A stretch of 64,000 nucleotides of DNA from Vibrio xiamenensis (GTDB lineage: Bacteria > Pseudomonadota > Gammaproteobacteria > Enterobacterales > Vibrionaceae). The translations under genes were made by a program, and so were the position numbers. The notes beneath the pieces were generated by a model, which ran no database searches, had not been told where the DNA came from, and was given only the letters and a program-made list of their open reading frames with translations. Positions 18,914-29,428 of this stretch are shown here, in pieces (positions within the stretch are counted from its first letter, which is position 1; every line of letters starts with the position of its first letter). The stretch covers positions 1-64,000 of the forward strand of contig NZ_FNDD01000006.1 of NCBI RefSeq assembly GCF_900100015.1. The letters run 5' to 3'.

Positions 18914-19795
18914 ATGGGTTCACTGGTTGAATTAATGACACGCTATGTTGATGAGCAGCAATTACATAAACTTGAAGGGGGCAAACAAACCGCGATAAAG
19001 GGCGTGTGGTTTTACCATAGTCGCCATGGTAATCCGCTCCAGCCTTTTACCTATCAATCAGGCATTATTACGCTTGCACAAGGGCATAAGACGATCCATG
19101 TTGGTGGAAATCCGGTTGAGTATGGCCCGAACGACTATTTGGTGATGGGGGTTCCGATGCCGCTGCAGTGCGAGGCGAAAACCGATGACGACAAACCGTT
19201 AATGGGCTTAACCATAGATATTGATCATGGGATTTTGCACCGCCAGGTCAGAAAATTACAGGACCTCGGTTATCAGCCAAGACGTGCGGCCAACAAAACG
19301 GTGTTTGGCTGCCGAACGGTTAAAATGAGTGCTGACATGCAAGATGTTTGTCGTCGAATTATGCAAGCGTTAACCCATCCTTATCAAGCTGAACTGCTCG
19401 GTGAATCTTTATTGGAAGAAGCGGTATTTCAGGCTTTGATGAGTGAGCAAGGGTATATTTTGTTTGACTTAGCTCAGTACGACGGCCATTACGTCCGTAT
19501 TGCTAAGGCGCTTGAAAAAATGCATGCCGATTTTAGTTCTCCCATGTCGGTCGAACGCTTAGCCAAAGAAGCAAGCATGAGCCCGTCAGCGTTCCATCAA
19601 GCGTTTCGTAGCGTGACGCTTGAAACTCCGATTCAATACATTAAAAAAGTACGTTTGAATAAAGCCCGCGAATTGATTCAATTTCAAGGTATGCGCGTCA
19701 ACGAAGCCGCTCGTCAGGTGGGATACAACAGCACTTCGCAGTTTTCTCGCGAATACAAACGTCATTTTAATCAAACCCCTAAGGCTATTGCATAG
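18914..19795 (+). CDS. yqhC: AraC-family regulator, YqhC-like
   Basis: The ATG at 18914 follows AAGGA by nine bases and gives 293 residues. A TTG three codons earlier is less likely. The N-terminal part (about 20-170) is the AraC_N-type sensor domain. The C-terminal part has two helix-turn-helix units, SVERLAKEASMSPSAFHQAF and VNEAARQVGYNSTSQFSREY, followed by the usual KRHFNQTPK end. It is divergent from yqhD, and the homologous E. coli pair is known to respond to aldehydes. The promoters of both genes lie in the 170-base gap. Confidence 0.9.
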   Translation: MGSLVELMTRYVDEQQLHKLEGGKQTAIKGVWFYHSRHGNPLQPFTYQSGIITLAQGHKTIHVGGNPVEYGPNDYLVMGVPMPLQCEAKTDDDKPLMGLTIDIDHGILHRQVRKLQDLGYQPRRAANKTVFGCRTVKMSADMQDVCRRIMQALTHPYQAELLGESLLEEAVFQALMSEQGYILFDLAQYDGHYVRIAKALEKMHADFSSPMSVERLAKEASMSPSAFHQAFRSVTLETPIQYIKKVRLNKARELIQFQGMRVNEAARQVGYNSTSQFSREYKRHFNQTPKAIA

Positions 19796-20046
19796 TAATT
19801 TGAATGCCATTTTAAGCAACAAGGAGCGGGAATGGTAATGCGTTAAACCTTTGTGTTTGAGTAAAATTAAGTCGCTACATATTTCATCGCTTCGACATTT
19901 TGATGCGAGTGACTAGCAGAAAATTACAATTAGTTAGCGAGTTATTCACGCTTCCATCTAGAGTTATTTTGCTTGGGAATTTAAGTCTGATATTGGTTGG
20001 ACTTGAAGTCATTCCGATCAAAAACCAACTCAAAGGAAGCACATTT

Positions 20047-23000
20047 ATGTATTTACTCGTAAGTAAATCGTTAAATAAGACGTTTTCACTCAGTATTGTG
20101 AGTGCGTCATGTTTATTGGCTTGGAATAGCCATGCCAGCGTCGATTGCACTTCGCTTGAGCCGTGGCAAACCGATGCTATCTACAATACTGGCGATCAAA
20201 TCCAATATCAGGACAGCGCATATCAGGCGAACTATTGGACTCAAGGGCATTCGCCAGCAACCCATAGTGGCGAGTGGGCGCAATGGAGCTTATTAGACAG
20301 TTGCGCGCTCGATGATGAGACGCAAAATCAAGCCCCGCAAGTGACCATTACCTCGCCAGTTAATAGCGAGGGCCTACAAGCAGGTTCGACCGTGAGCATA
20401 AGTGCTCAAGCGAGCGATCAAGATGGGACTATCGAGCGAGTTGATTTTCTAATTGACGCAAATGTGATTGCATCAAGTTCAGCGGAACCCTACAGCGCAA
20501 CTTGGCTTGCGAGCGAAGGTACTCATATTTTGAGTGCGATAGCCTACGATGACGCGGGCGCTGCCAGTGAGCAAACAAACCTCACACTGGTTGTAGAATC
20601 AAGCGATGAAACCAATGTTGCCCCAAGCGCCTCAATCTCACTCTCTGACACCCAATTGCTAGTTGGTGAAACGGCGACACTGACTATCGAAGCGCTTGAT
20701 GCAGATGGCAGAGTTGCAAGCGTTGATGTTTATGCCAACGATACGCTTATTGCATCGTTATCCAGCGAGCCTTTCAGTGTCGAATATACCACTCAGCAGG
20801 TTGGAAGTGTCGCGTTTTACACCATCGTGCAGGATAACCTTGGTGCCACTTCAATGTCCTCAACGGTGAATTTAACCGTTACATCAGAGCAAATCGCTAG
20901 CGATTGTCGGCCAGATGGCTTATATCAAACGCCAGACGTGTCTGTTCCGTATTGTACTGTCTACGACCAAGATGGTCGTGAGATGATGGGGGCCGATCAT
21001 CCTCGCCGCGTGATTGGGTATTTCACCAGTTGGAGAAGCAGCGACGATCCGCAATCGGCTTATTTGGTCAAAGACATTCCGTGGCAGCAATTGACCCATA
21101 TTAATTATGCATTCGTGAGTATCGGCGGTGATGGAAAAGTCAATATTGGCGATGTCTCAGACCCAGATAATGTCGCGGTCAATAAACAGTGGGAAGGCGT
21201 CGAAATTGATGAAAGCCTTGGTTTTAAAGGGCACTTTGGCGCGTTAGCGACGTACAAAGCGCGCTATGGGGTCAAAACGTTGGTTTCTATTGGTGGCTGG
21301 GCTGAAACTGGCGGTCATTTTGACTCATCGGGCGCTCGTATTGACGACGGCGGTTTCTATACCATGACCACCAACGATGATGGCTCAATTAATTATCAAG
21401 GCATTGAAATATTTGCTGAATCTGCCGTCGAACTGATTCGGCAGTATCAATTTGATGGTATCGACATTGACTACGAATACCCAACTTCAATGGCGGGAGC
21501 AGGTAATCCGCTTGACAGTGCGATCATGGAACCGCGACGCGAATATCTATGGGCATCTTATCAACAGCTCATGAAGGTTTTGCGTAATAAATTGGACCAA
21601 GCCTCAGCGCAAGATGGCGTGCATTACTTACTCACAATTGCAGCGCCTTCGTCAGGATATTTGTTGCGAGGAATGGAAACATTTGATGTCACCCAGTATT
21701 TGGATTACGTCAATATTATGTCTTACGATCTACATGGTGCGTGGAATGACCATGTCGGGCACAACGCAGCGCTATTTGATAGCGGCGAGGATTCAGAACT
21801 TGCCCAGTGGAATGTCTATGATACCTCAGCATACGGCGGTATTGGCTATCTAAACACCGATTGGGCTTATCACTATTTCAGAGGGTCGATGCCTGCGGGA
21901 AGAATCAATATTGGTGTGCCATATTATACGCGCGGTTGGCAGGGCGTATCGGGTGGCGAACATGGCCTTTGGGGACGCGCTGCATTACCAGACCAAACCC
22001 AATGCCCCGAAGGGACGGGTGTAGGCGAGAGCAACAACTGTGGTTATGGTGCGGTCGGTATCGACAATATGTGGCATGACACCGATCCCCGCGGTAATGA
22101 AATGGGCGCAGGCTCTAATCCAATGTGGCATGCAAAAAACTTACAACAAGGAATTTGGGGAAGCTATGCTGAAGCGTATTTGCTGGATCCCGATAACGAT
22201 GTGAGTGATCAACTGGTGGGTGAATATACCCGTTATTATGATCAAGTCTCCGTTGCGCCTTGGCTGTGGAATGAACAAAAGCGTGTCTTTTTGTCGATAG
22301 AAGACCAAGCGTCTATTGAAGCGAAAGCCGATTACGTAATTGATAAAGAAATTGGCGGGATTATGTTCTGGGAGCTTGCCGGAGATTATAATTGCTATCT
22401 AGTCGATGAAAGCGGCGTTCGCACAAGTAACATCGATAGCAGTGAACAATCTTGCGCCTCCGGTCAAGGTGAATACCATATGGGCAATACCATGACCAAA
22501 GCGATTTACGATAAATTCTCAGCCGCAAAACCTTATGGTAATCAGCGCGCAACGCAAGATATGCCTGCTCAAACCGTTGACATTGGCGTCGCCATTGGTG
22601 GTTTCAAAGTCGGTGACCAAAACTATCCGATCAATCCTAAAATCACTTTTACCAACCAGACCGGTTTTACGATTGCCGGGGGAACAGAGTTTCAGTTCGA
22701 CATTCCTGTTTCTGCGCCAAATAACGCTAAAGATCAGAACGGAGCTAATCTGAGTGTGATTTCATCTGGTCACTCACGAGCGGACAATATTGGTGGATTG
22801 GATGGTGTGATGCATCGGGTGTCGTTTACATTACCAGCTTGGCAAAGCTTAGCCAGTGGTGAAAGCTATGAGTTAGATATGGTTTACTATTTACCAATCT
22901 CGGGACCTGCGAACTACACAGTCATTATTGATGGTGTTGAATATGGATTGTCGTTCGAGCACCCACAATTACCCAAGGCGGATTTGTCTGCTGTTGGTGA

Positions 23001-23184
23001 GGACGAGCAAAGCGGCGACACAACAGGTGGTGAGGTCATCGTTTGGCAAGCTGGTGTTACTCAAGTTGAAAATGGCGACCTAGTATCAAATCAAGGTAGC
23101 TGCTATCAGGCACAAAATAACCCTGGGGTTTGGGATACGCCAACCGCTTCGAATTGGTTTTGGGTTGAAGTTACTTGCCCTTAA
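20047..23184 (+). CDS. Secreted multidomain GH18 chitinase
   Basis: The start ATG at 20047 was chosen for its AAAGGAAG site and the signal peptide that follows (cleavage near residue 31). The open frame extends further upstream without support. The product has 1,045 residues. In order: an N-terminal CBM5/12 chitin-binding module (about 33-85, with repeated aromatic residues), two bacterial Ig-like repeats (about 95-190 and 195-285), and a GH18 catalytic domain. The catalytic motif is complete: Asp470, Asp473, Asp475 and the acid Glu477 in [11 protein letters not shown] ChiC-type C-terminal domain (about 835-975) and a second CBM5/12-like module at the extreme C-terminus follow. It hydrolyses chitin outside the cell. 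Cysteine pairs in the outer modules fit secretion. Confidence 0.95.
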   Translation: MYLLVSKSLNKTFSLSIVSASCLLAWNSHASVDCTSLEPWQTDAIYNTGDQIQYQDSAYQANYWTQGHSPATHSGEWAQWSLLDSCALDDETQNQAPQVTITSPVNSEGLQAGSTVSISAQASDQDGTIERVDFLIDANVIASSSAEPYSATWLASEGTHILSAIAYDDAGAASEQTNLTLVVESSDETNVAPSASISLSDTQLLVGETATLTIEALDADGRVASVDVYANDTLIASLSSEPFSVEYTTQQVGSVAFYTIVQDNLGATSMSSTVNLTVTSEQIASDCRPDGLYQTPDVSVPYCTVYDQDGREMMGADHPRRVIGYFTSWRSSDDPQSAYLVKDIPWQQLTHINYAFVSIGGDGKVNIGDVSDPDNVAVNKQWEGVEIDESLGFKGHFGALATYKARYGVKTLVSIGGWAETGGHFDSSGARIDDGGFYTMTTNDDGSINYQGIEIFAESAVELIRQYQFDGIDIDYEYPTSMAGAGNPLDSAIMEPRREYLWASYQQLMKVLRNKLDQASAQDGVHYLLTIAAPSSGYLLRGMETFDVTQYLDYVNIMSYDLHGAWNDHVGHNAALFDSGEDSELAQWNVYDTSAYGGIGYLNTDWAYHYFRGSMPAGRINIGVPYYTRGWQGVSGGEHGLWGRAALPDQTQCPEGTGVGESNNCGYGAVGIDNMWHDTDPRGNEMGAGSNPMWHAKNLQQGIWGSYAEAYLLDPDNDVSDQLVGEYTRYYDQVSVAPWLWNEQKRVFLSIEDQASIEAKADYVIDKEIGGIMFWELAGDYNCYLVDESGVRTSNIDSSEQSCASGQGEYHMGNTMTKAIYDKFSAAKPYGNQRATQDMPAQTVDIGVAIGGFKVGDQNYPINPKITFTNQTGFTIAGGTEFQFDIPVSAPNNAKDQNGANLSVISSGHSRADNIGGLDGVMHRVSFTLPAWQSLASGESYELDMVYYLPISGPANYTVIIDGVEYGLSFEHPQLPKADLSAVGEDEQSGDTTGGEVIVWQAGVTQVENGDLVSNQGSCYQAQNNPGVWDTPTASNWFWVEVTCP

Positions 23185-23199
23185 ATGACTAATAAAATT

Positions 23200-23231
23200 A
23201 AAGCCTTAGTGGATAACACTAAGGCTTTTTT
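23200..23231. terminator. Intrinsic terminator between chitinase and glgC
   Basis: AAAGCCTTAGTG (23200-23211) pairs with CACTAAGGCTTT (23217-23228) around GATAA, followed by T-run to 23231. It sits 15 bases past the chitinase stop, and 14 bases from the glgC stop on the other strand. Confidence 0.92.
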
Positions 23232-23244
23232 GTATATGGATGTG

Positions 23245-24462
23245 TTAGGAGAACTTGTAACTTTCAGGGACGACGACGATGCCTTTGTCTGAAATATGAA
23301 AACGCTTGGCGTCTTCAACACGGTTAATACCGATTTGAGTATGGGGCGGAATTTTTACATGTTTATCGATGATGCAATTCACCAACTGACAACCGTCACC
23401 GACCTCGACATCATCAAACAAAATGCTATCGACGATGGTGGCGCTGTCATTGATGCGCACATTTGAAGAAATGATCGAGTGCTGCACTGAGCCGCCGGAA
23501 TTCACGACGCCGTTAGAGATGATTGAATTAATGAAGATTCCTTCATTCCCCGTGGCTGAAGAAACCGTGCGAGCTGGCGGATTTTGCGATGCATAGGTAC
23601 GAATTTTCCAGTCCGCCTGATAAAGATTCATCGGCGGAACCGGTTCTAGCAAATCCATGTTGGCTTCATAAAATGAATCTATGGTGCCGACATCACGCCA
23701 GTAACTGTCTTTCGCCACTCGACCGCGGTCGCTACCAAATTGGTAAGCATAACTGCGTCCATTAGGTAGCAGTTTAGGGATGATATCTTTACCAAAGTCG
23801 TGTTTTGAACCTTCTACTTGGGCATCTTTGGTCAGCGCATCACGAAGGACGTCCATATTAAAAATGTACACCCCCATAGAAACTAGACTGCGATCTGGAT
23901 TACTTGGCATTGAAGGTGGATCGACGGGCTTTTCGATAAACGATGCGATACGTCCGAGTTCATCGGTCGCCATCACGCCAAACTCAGTGGCTTGCTGACG
24001 GGGGACATCCATACACGCGATGGTTAATTCGGCGTCGTTTTCTTTATGGGCATCGAGCATGGCGGCGTAATCCATGCGATAAACATGGTCGCCTGATAGC
24101 ACAATAACGTATTTCGCTTCACTGCGGTCAAGGAGCCATAAGTTATGGAAAATCGCATCTGCGGTGCCTTCATACCATTTTCCGCCCTTGCGCATCTGCG
24201 GTGGCACAACGGTAATGTATTCGCCGAGTTCGGGGTTAAAAATCGACCAACCGTCGCGCAGATGCTTTTGCAGCGAATGCGATTTATACTGGGTCAACAC
24301 CAGTATTTGTCTCAACCCTGAGTGAAGGCAGTTGGTCAGTGTGAAATCAATGATGCGATATTTGCCGCCAAAAGGCACCGCAGGTTTGGCTCTATCGTCT
24401 GTTAGGGGACTTAGCCGTGAGCCAACGCCTCCGGCGAGTAGTACTGTCAATGTATCTTGCAT
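23245..24462 (-). CDS. glgC: Glucose-1-phosphate adenylyltransferase GlgC
   Basis: GlgC makes ADP-glucose from ATP and glucose 1-phosphate, the committed step of glycogen synthesis. The ATG at 24462 (MQDTLTVLLAGG) follows GGGAG by about six bases; the frame opens eight codons earlier without a site. The 405-residue product has the nucleotide loop AGGVGSRLSPLTDDRAKPAVPFG, the catalytic-region LSGDHVYRMDY, FIEKP, and a C-terminal left-handed beta-helix (about 285-400). No glgA, glgB or glgP is adjacent. Vibrios can carry two glgC copies, so this may be one of a pair. Confidence 0.96.
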   Translation of the reverse strand: MQDTLTVLLAGGVGSRLSPLTDDRAKPAVPFGGKYRIIDFTLTNCLHSGLRQILVLTQYKSHSLQKHLRDGWSIFNPELGEYITVVPPQMRKGGKWYEGTADAIFHNLWLLDRSEAKYVIVLSGDHVYRMDYAAMLDAHKENDAELTIACMDVPRQQATEFGVMATDELGRIASFIEKPVDPPSMPSNPDRSLVSMGVYIFNMDVLRDALTKDAQVEGSKHDFGKDIIPKLLPNGRSYAYQFGSDRGRVAKDSYWRDVGTIDSFYEANMDLLEPVPPMNLYQADWKIRTYASQNPPARTVSSATGNEGIFINSIISNGVVNSGGSVQHSIISSNVRINDSATIVDSILFDDVEVGDGCQLVNCIIDKHVKIPPHTQIGINRVEDAKRFHISDKGIVVVPESYKFS

Positions 24463-24609
24463 TTCGTTCTCCCTGAAACTATGCATGGTTTACCCGACAG
24501 AAAGGAAAGTGTAGGGGGCTTACTAATACAAAACAGATGTTCTAGCGAGTTATATCTAAATGAGTCCATTGATGCCGGGGGGACACAATGAACGAACAGA
24601 CATAAATCG

Positions 24610-26523
24610 TTAAGCTCTCAGAGCATTATTTCCTTCTACTGTGATACTCGGTCCGTTTTCTATTGAGTGAACTTGGTTCCTTCCGTTCTGTTTAGAATGA
24701 TATAACGCCTTGTCGGCTCGTTTATAAGAATGAGCAGAAGAGAGACAAACTTGAGTAACACCAATACTTACGGTGGTTTCTCTCACATAGTTATCTTCAA
24801 TGACGCAACGTATACGCTCAACAACTTGTAACGCCTGCTGAATGTCAGTGTGAGGCATTAAAAGTGCAAACTCTTCTCCACCAATTCTAGCTACGAAATC
24901 CGTCTTACGACTGTGTTTTGCCAGCATTTGTGCGATATAAAGTAGGGTTTTGTCCCCTTCGTCATGACCAAATTGGTCATTAACCAATTTGAAATTATCA
25001 ACATCCAGCAGTGCTAAGCAGATCGGTTCTTGTTCGCCATAGCGACCCACTCGCTTGCAATAATCGTCGAGCTGAATATCAAACTTACGTCGATTCCATA
25101 AGTTACACAGTGAATCCTTTTCACTGAGTTCACGCAGGCGCAGTTCAAGCGCTTTACGTTCGGAAATATCGACGAAAGAAGAGACATAAAACTGCACCAC
25201 ATCGTTGCTGTCTGTGACCGTTTGGATTCGCATGATCTCAGTTAACAATGAGCCATCTTTTTTCTTATTCACCACTTCGCCTTGCCACAGTCCACGCGCA
25301 GCTAACCGCTTCCAGATATTGATATACAGTTCTTGAGGATATTTTGATGCCGAGAATAGATAGGGGCGTTTGCCTTTAACTTCCTTGAGTTTATAGCCAC
25401 TCAAACGCGTAAATTCATCATTGACGAATACAATTCTATTCGCACGATCGGTAATGATAACCGCCGAAATTCCATTCATGGTTGCTCTTGCAATGCGGCT
25501 ATCTAAGCTGTTCTTATCATGCTGTGCATGCCAAATGACAAACCCAAGCGATATCATCGCGATTAAGGTGTAAACCCCCGTCATTTGTATATGTAATTCA
25601 GAGACCTCTTTATCTATCAGCGGCGCTAATTCCTTGGCGTCAACACTATCGAACAGATAAAGCGTCATATAGGGTTTGAATGCGGTAAGTTCAACACGTT
25701 TAAACAAATACCAAGCTTGGTTATCTTCAATAACCCCAGAGACTTTATGATGCATTTGACGCCATAAATCGGGTAAGGTGCTGGCAATGGTATATTGACT
25801 ATTTTCTGGAATGAGGTGGCCGAGCAATTGCTGATTATTGTCCGACATGACGTAATAACCATTTTCATCCACCACTTCTGGGAAAGATTTGTTGTGGTGA
25901 CTGAACATCATGTTTTTGAAAATCGCACTGAAATTCAAATTTACCATCACATAGCCTTTACGTTGATTCATAAAGTCTATTGGGGTTATCACTCGTACAA
26001 TAGGCACGATTTCATCGCGATAGTTATACTCAAAATCGACGTTTTGCGTGCTGATTTCACCGGCTTTTAGCTGCTGAGCTTGCTTAAAATAGCTCAGATT
26101 TTGCGTGTTTTGCAGCCGCGTTTTTGCTACTACAATGCTGTAGCCATTGTGATGATTGATACCAACTAGCTCATTTCCTTGGGCGTCAATTAACCTAAGG
26201 CTGGAGTAAACGTCTTGGCCTCGTGCGGTCAATAACCACAAATCTTCAACCATCTGAATGTTTTCTGCATTCTGTTGTTGGAGTGCGCGATGTACGAAGC
26301 CATTGTGAGCGATCTGGGGAAAAGCGTGGGCGACTTTACGATAAGTCGCATCGAGGGCATGTTGACTGAATTCTATTTGGTTAAGCTTTTTCTGTTCAAC
26401 CGTTTGACGAACTTGGCGGCTGATTTCTTGTTCGGTTTTAAAAAAATACAACGAAGGTAATATCGCCAGTACTAAGAATACCAGCAAGAATTCTTTAATC
26501 GATGTATAGCTCGTCTTTAACAT
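24610..26523 (-). CDS. Membrane sensor diguanylate cyclase (dCACHE-PAS-GGDEF)
   Basis: This 637-residue protein has a membrane segment at about 12-28 and a periplasmic sensor region of dCACHE type to about 305. A second membrane segment (about 312-330), a PAS domain (about 345-455) and a GGDEF domain (about 470-625) follow. The active site is RIGGEEF, and the product-inhibition site RKTD stands five residues before it, so feedback control is expected. It should make c-di-GMP in response to a periplasmic small molecule, whose identity is not visible. It is a single gene between glgC and fruA. Confidence 0.92.
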   Translation of the reverse strand: MLKTSYTSIKEFLLVFLVLAILPSLYFFKTEQEISRQVRQTVEQKKLNQIEFSQHALDATYRKVAHAFPQIAHNGFVHRALQQQNAENIQMVEDLWLLTARGQDVYSSLRLIDAQGNELVGINHHNGYSIVVAKTRLQNTQNLSYFKQAQQLKAGEISTQNVDFEYNYRDEIVPIVRVITPIDFMNQRKGYVMVNLNFSAIFKNMMFSHHNKSFPEVVDENGYYVMSDNNQQLLGHLIPENSQYTIASTLPDLWRQMHHKVSGVIEDNQAWYLFKRVELTAFKPYMTLYLFDSVDAKELAPLIDKEVSELHIQMTGVYTLIAMISLGFVIWHAQHDKNSLDSRIARATMNGISAVIITDRANRIVFVNDEFTRLSGYKLKEVKGKRPYLFSASKYPQELYINIWKRLAARGLWQGEVVNKKKDGSLLTEIMRIQTVTDSNDVVQFYVSSFVDISERKALELRLRELSEKDSLCNLWNRRKFDIQLDDYCKRVGRYGEQEPICLALLDVDNFKLVNDQFGHDEGDKTLLYIAQMLAKHSRKTDFVARIGGEEFALLMPHTDIQQALQVVERIRCVIEDNYVRETTVSIGVTQVCLSSAHSYKRADKALYHSKQNGRNQVHSIENGPSITVEGNNALRA

Positions 26524-26653
26524 TCCGTGTATATACGCCTTAAGTTGTATATAGACATTATCTTTGGTTTTAAATATATCGTCCTGTAAATATTCACATT
26601 AACGGCAAATATTTGAATGTAAATGTATGAAACTGTGACGAAGAATATAAAAA

Positions 26654-26673
26654 AGCCCTCCATAAGGAGGGCT
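26654..26673 (-). terminator. Intrinsic terminator after fruA
   Basis: AGCCCTCC (26654-26661) pairs with GGAGGGCT (26666-26673) around ATAA. The minus strand continues into a T-run, 30 bases after the fruA stop. Confidence 0.9.
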
Positions 26674-26704
26674 AAAATGCCAAATTCGAGGGTGAGGCAT
26701 AAAT

Positions 26705-28447
26705 TTATGCGGTAGCCGCTTGCTTAGCTTGAGCATTTGCACGCTGCTTTAAGAACGCGTAAGTGAAGCCTGTTACCGCCGTACCTGCTGCAATCGCGAC
26801 AATGTACATAAATACTGGTGTGATCGCGTTTGGAATTAAGAGTACAAACAAACCGCCGTGTGGTGCCATCAGCTTAGCGCCAAACAGCATAGACAGTGCA
26901 CCTGTTAATGCGCCGCCGACCATACACGAAGGAATGACGCGAACTGGGTCTTTTGCTGCGAATGGAATCGCACCTTCAGAGATAAAGCACAGACCGAGAA
27001 CAAAAGAGGCTTTGCCTGCTTCACGTTCACTTGGCTCAAATTTGCTTTTTGCTACGAAAGTCGCAAGGCCCATACCAAGAGCTGGTACCATACCTGCGGC
27101 CATAATCGCTGCCATCGGCGCGTAAGTTTGTGAGGCAAGCAAACCAACACCAAAGGTATAAGCGGCTTTGTTTACCGGCCCGCCCAAGTCAAAGCACATC
27201 ATAGCGCCAAGAATAATACCCAGTAATACTGCGTTCGCAGAACCCATGTTTTCAAGGAATGAAGTTAATCCGCCCATGATGCTTGATACAGGGCCACCAA
27301 CCACGTAAATCATGATGAGACCTGTGACCAAACTTGCCAAAAATGGAATGATCAAAATAGGTTTGAGCGCTTCCATTGACTGCGGCAATTGGACTTTGTC
27401 GGAAATAAACTTCGCTGAATAGCCAGCTAGGAAACCGGCAACGATACCACCAAGGAAACCGGCGCCAGTTGAACTTGCGAGCATACCGCCGATTAAACCC
27501 GGAGCAAGCCCTGGGCGGTCAGCAATTGAGAACGCAATGAAACCTGCAAGCACTGGAATCATCAGTGCAAAAGCAGAACCGCCACCGATGGTCATTAGCG
27601 CAGCGGCGAGTGTGCCTTCTTCTTTAAAAGCTTCAATACCAAAGACAAATGAGAGTGCAATGATAAGGCCACCAGCAACCACAACGGGTAACATGTGGGA
27701 TACGCCGGTCATTAAGTGCTTGTAGACACCTTTTTTCTCTTCTGTTGCCGAGCTGCCTGCATTGCTTGATGCGCTATGCGCGTATGGTTTGGCTGAATCA
27801 AACGCTTTAGCAAACTCTTGCTCAGTTTTCTTAAGCGCCAAACCTGTGCTGGTTTTATACATCAATTTACCGTCGAAACGATCAAGTGGCACTTCGATGT
27901 CTGCGGCGATGATAACCAGATCGGCATCCGCGATTTCTTGCGCCGTTAATTGGTTTTTAGCGCCAACTGAGCCGCGAGTTTCGACTTTGATTTGGTGACC
28001 AAGGCGAGCACCGACATCTTCCAATGCTTCTGCTGCCATAAACGTGTGCGCAACACCGGTTGGACATGCGGTAATCGCAACAATTTTCTTCGCGCTGCCA
28101 GCATCGCTAGTAGCGGTTTGTGGCGCGCTGGCCGTTTCGAGAACGGTGGCACCTGTAACTGCGTTTTCAAGATACGCTTTAGGATCTTGAGTGCAGGCAG
28201 TAATGTCTGAACGGTATACTTTTTTACCGACAAAACGAGAGTCGTCAACGTCGCTATTAGCAGTGATGATCACGACATCCGCTTGCTGAATTTGTTCATC
28301 TGTTAACTTACTACCATCAAGAACGCTTGATTGACATTCAATGTTGGCAGTCCAGTTCAGCGCGGCAGCGGCTTTTTCAAGTAGGCCAGCAGCGATGATG
28401 CTGTTTGCAACACCGCTTGGACAAGCTGTAATAATTGCAATATTCAT
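26705..28447 (-). CDS. fruA: Fructose PTS permease FruA (EIIB'BC)
   Basis: FruA imports fructose and phosphorylates it to fructose 1-phosphate at the inner membrane. The 580 residues hold two tandem IIB-type domains, with the cysteine motif ITACPSG near residue 9 and ITACPTGVAHT near residue 126. A IIC membrane domain with about eight to ten segments follows (about 245-570). The duplicated IIB' domain is typical of enterobacterial and vibrio FruA, where only the second is thought essential. It is the last gene of fruBKA, 17 bases after fruK. Control by Cra is suggested by the operators upstream of fruB. Confidence 0.97.
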   Translation of the reverse strand: MNIAIITACPSGVANSIIAAGLLEKAAAALNWTANIECQSSVLDGSKLTDEQIQQADVVIITANSDVDDSRFVGKKVYRSDITACTQDPKAYLENAVTGATVLETASAPQTATSDAGSAKKIVAITACPTGVAHTFMAAEALEDVGARLGHQIKVETRGSVGAKNQLTAQEIADADLVIIAADIEVPLDRFDGKLMYKTSTGLALKKTEQEFAKAFDSAKPYAHSASSNAGSSATEEKKGVYKHLMTGVSHMLPVVVAGGLIIALSFVFGIEAFKEEGTLAAALMTIGGGSAFALMIPVLAGFIAFSIADRPGLAPGLIGGMLASSTGAGFLGGIVAGFLAGYSAKFISDKVQLPQSMEALKPILIIPFLASLVTGLIMIYVVGGPVSSIMGGLTSFLENMGSANAVLLGIILGAMMCFDLGGPVNKAAYTFGVGLLASQTYAPMAAIMAAGMVPALGMGLATFVAKSKFEPSEREAGKASFVLGLCFISEGAIPFAAKDPVRVIPSCMVGGALTGALSMLFGAKLMAPHGGLFVLLIPNAITPVFMYIVAIAAGTAVTGFTYAFLKQRANAQAKQAATA

Positions 28448-28464
28448 ATTGTTAACCTTTTGTC

Positions 28465-29418
28465 TTATTCACTTTCAAGTTCAGAAAGTGGTTTCACTGT
28501 GGTTTGTTTTTGTAGGGTTCGCACTTGGTTGATATCGTTTACGCCCACACCCACTTGGGTCACTGCTAAAGCAGATAATGCGGTCGCAAAAGAAATAAGT
28601 TCGGTTTTTTCGAGTTGCTGCATATGCCCCCAACATAGTCCAGCGACTAGGGTATCGCCCGCACCAACGGTGCTGACAACACTCATTTTTGGTGGCGAAG
28701 CTTGCAGCCAGTGGCCTTGGTTTAACCACATCACGCCATCAGCACCCATCGATACAACGATGTTTTCGATGCCTTTGTTTGCTAGTGTTTGCGCCGCTTG
28801 CTGGCACTCTTTAGGGGTCGAAAGTACCTGACCAACAAATTCCGAAAGCTCTTCGTCGTTGGGTTTAATCAGCCATGGTTTGGCGCTAATACCCGCAGCA
28901 AGCGCTTGGCGACTGCTATCAAAAAGCACTTTTTTACCGCGCTGATTGAGCATCTCAAGCCATTTGGCACATAGCTCTGGTGACACGCCAGGGGGCAGGC
29001 TTCCGGCAAACACAAAATACTCATGTGTTTCGCATAAAGCCTCTAATTTGTCTTCGAATGCCGCTATAGCAGCTTGGTCAATTTGAATGCCTGGGAAATT
29101 GATATCGCTGACGTCGCCGTTTCGTTCAACCAATTTAACGTTAATGCGAGTAGAGCCCGGCACTCGTACGAATTGATCGTTCGCGCCAATTTCCTCAAAC
29201 AGTTGGCAAAACATCTCTTGGTTATCAGCACCTAAGAAACCGCTTACCGTGACGTTTGCGCTTAGATCAGAAAGCACGCGAGCGACATTGACCCCTTTAC
29301 CTGCGGGGTGAAGCGAGCTTTTTTTCACGAGGCTTATCGAGCCGACGTTTAGCGTATCGAGATCGCCTGTTAAGTCGAGAGCAGGGTTTAGAGTAATCGT
29401 CACACAATGGGTAGTCAT
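28465..29418 (-). CDS. fruK: 1-phosphofructokinase FruK
   Basis: FruK phosphorylates fructose 1-phosphate to fructose 1,6-bisphosphate. The 317-residue PfkB-family protein has the opening TITLNPALDLTGDLD, the substrate-binding HPAGKGVNVARVLSDL and the ATP-site anion-hole motif VGAGDTLVAGLCWG with the catalytic Asp. It is the middle gene of the operon, ten bases after fruB. Its substrate and product affect Cra: fructose 1-phosphate is the classic Cra effector, so FruK activity feeds back on the operon. Confidence 0.97.
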   Translation of the reverse strand: MTTHCVTITLNPALDLTGDLDTLNVGSISLVKKSSLHPAGKGVNVARVLSDLSANVTVSGFLGADNQEMFCQLFEEIGANDQFVRVPGSTRINVKLVERNGDVSDINFPGIQIDQAAIAAFEDKLEALCETHEYFVFAGSLPPGVSPELCAKWLEMLNQRGKKVLFDSSRQALAAGISAKPWLIKPNDEELSEFVGQVLSTPKECQQAAQTLANKGIENIVVSMGADGVMWLNQGHWLQASPPKMSVVSTVGAGDTLVAGLCWGHMQQLEKTELISFATALSALAVTQVGVGVNDINQVRTLQKQTTVKPLSELESE

Positions 29419-29428
29419 ATCGTGCTCC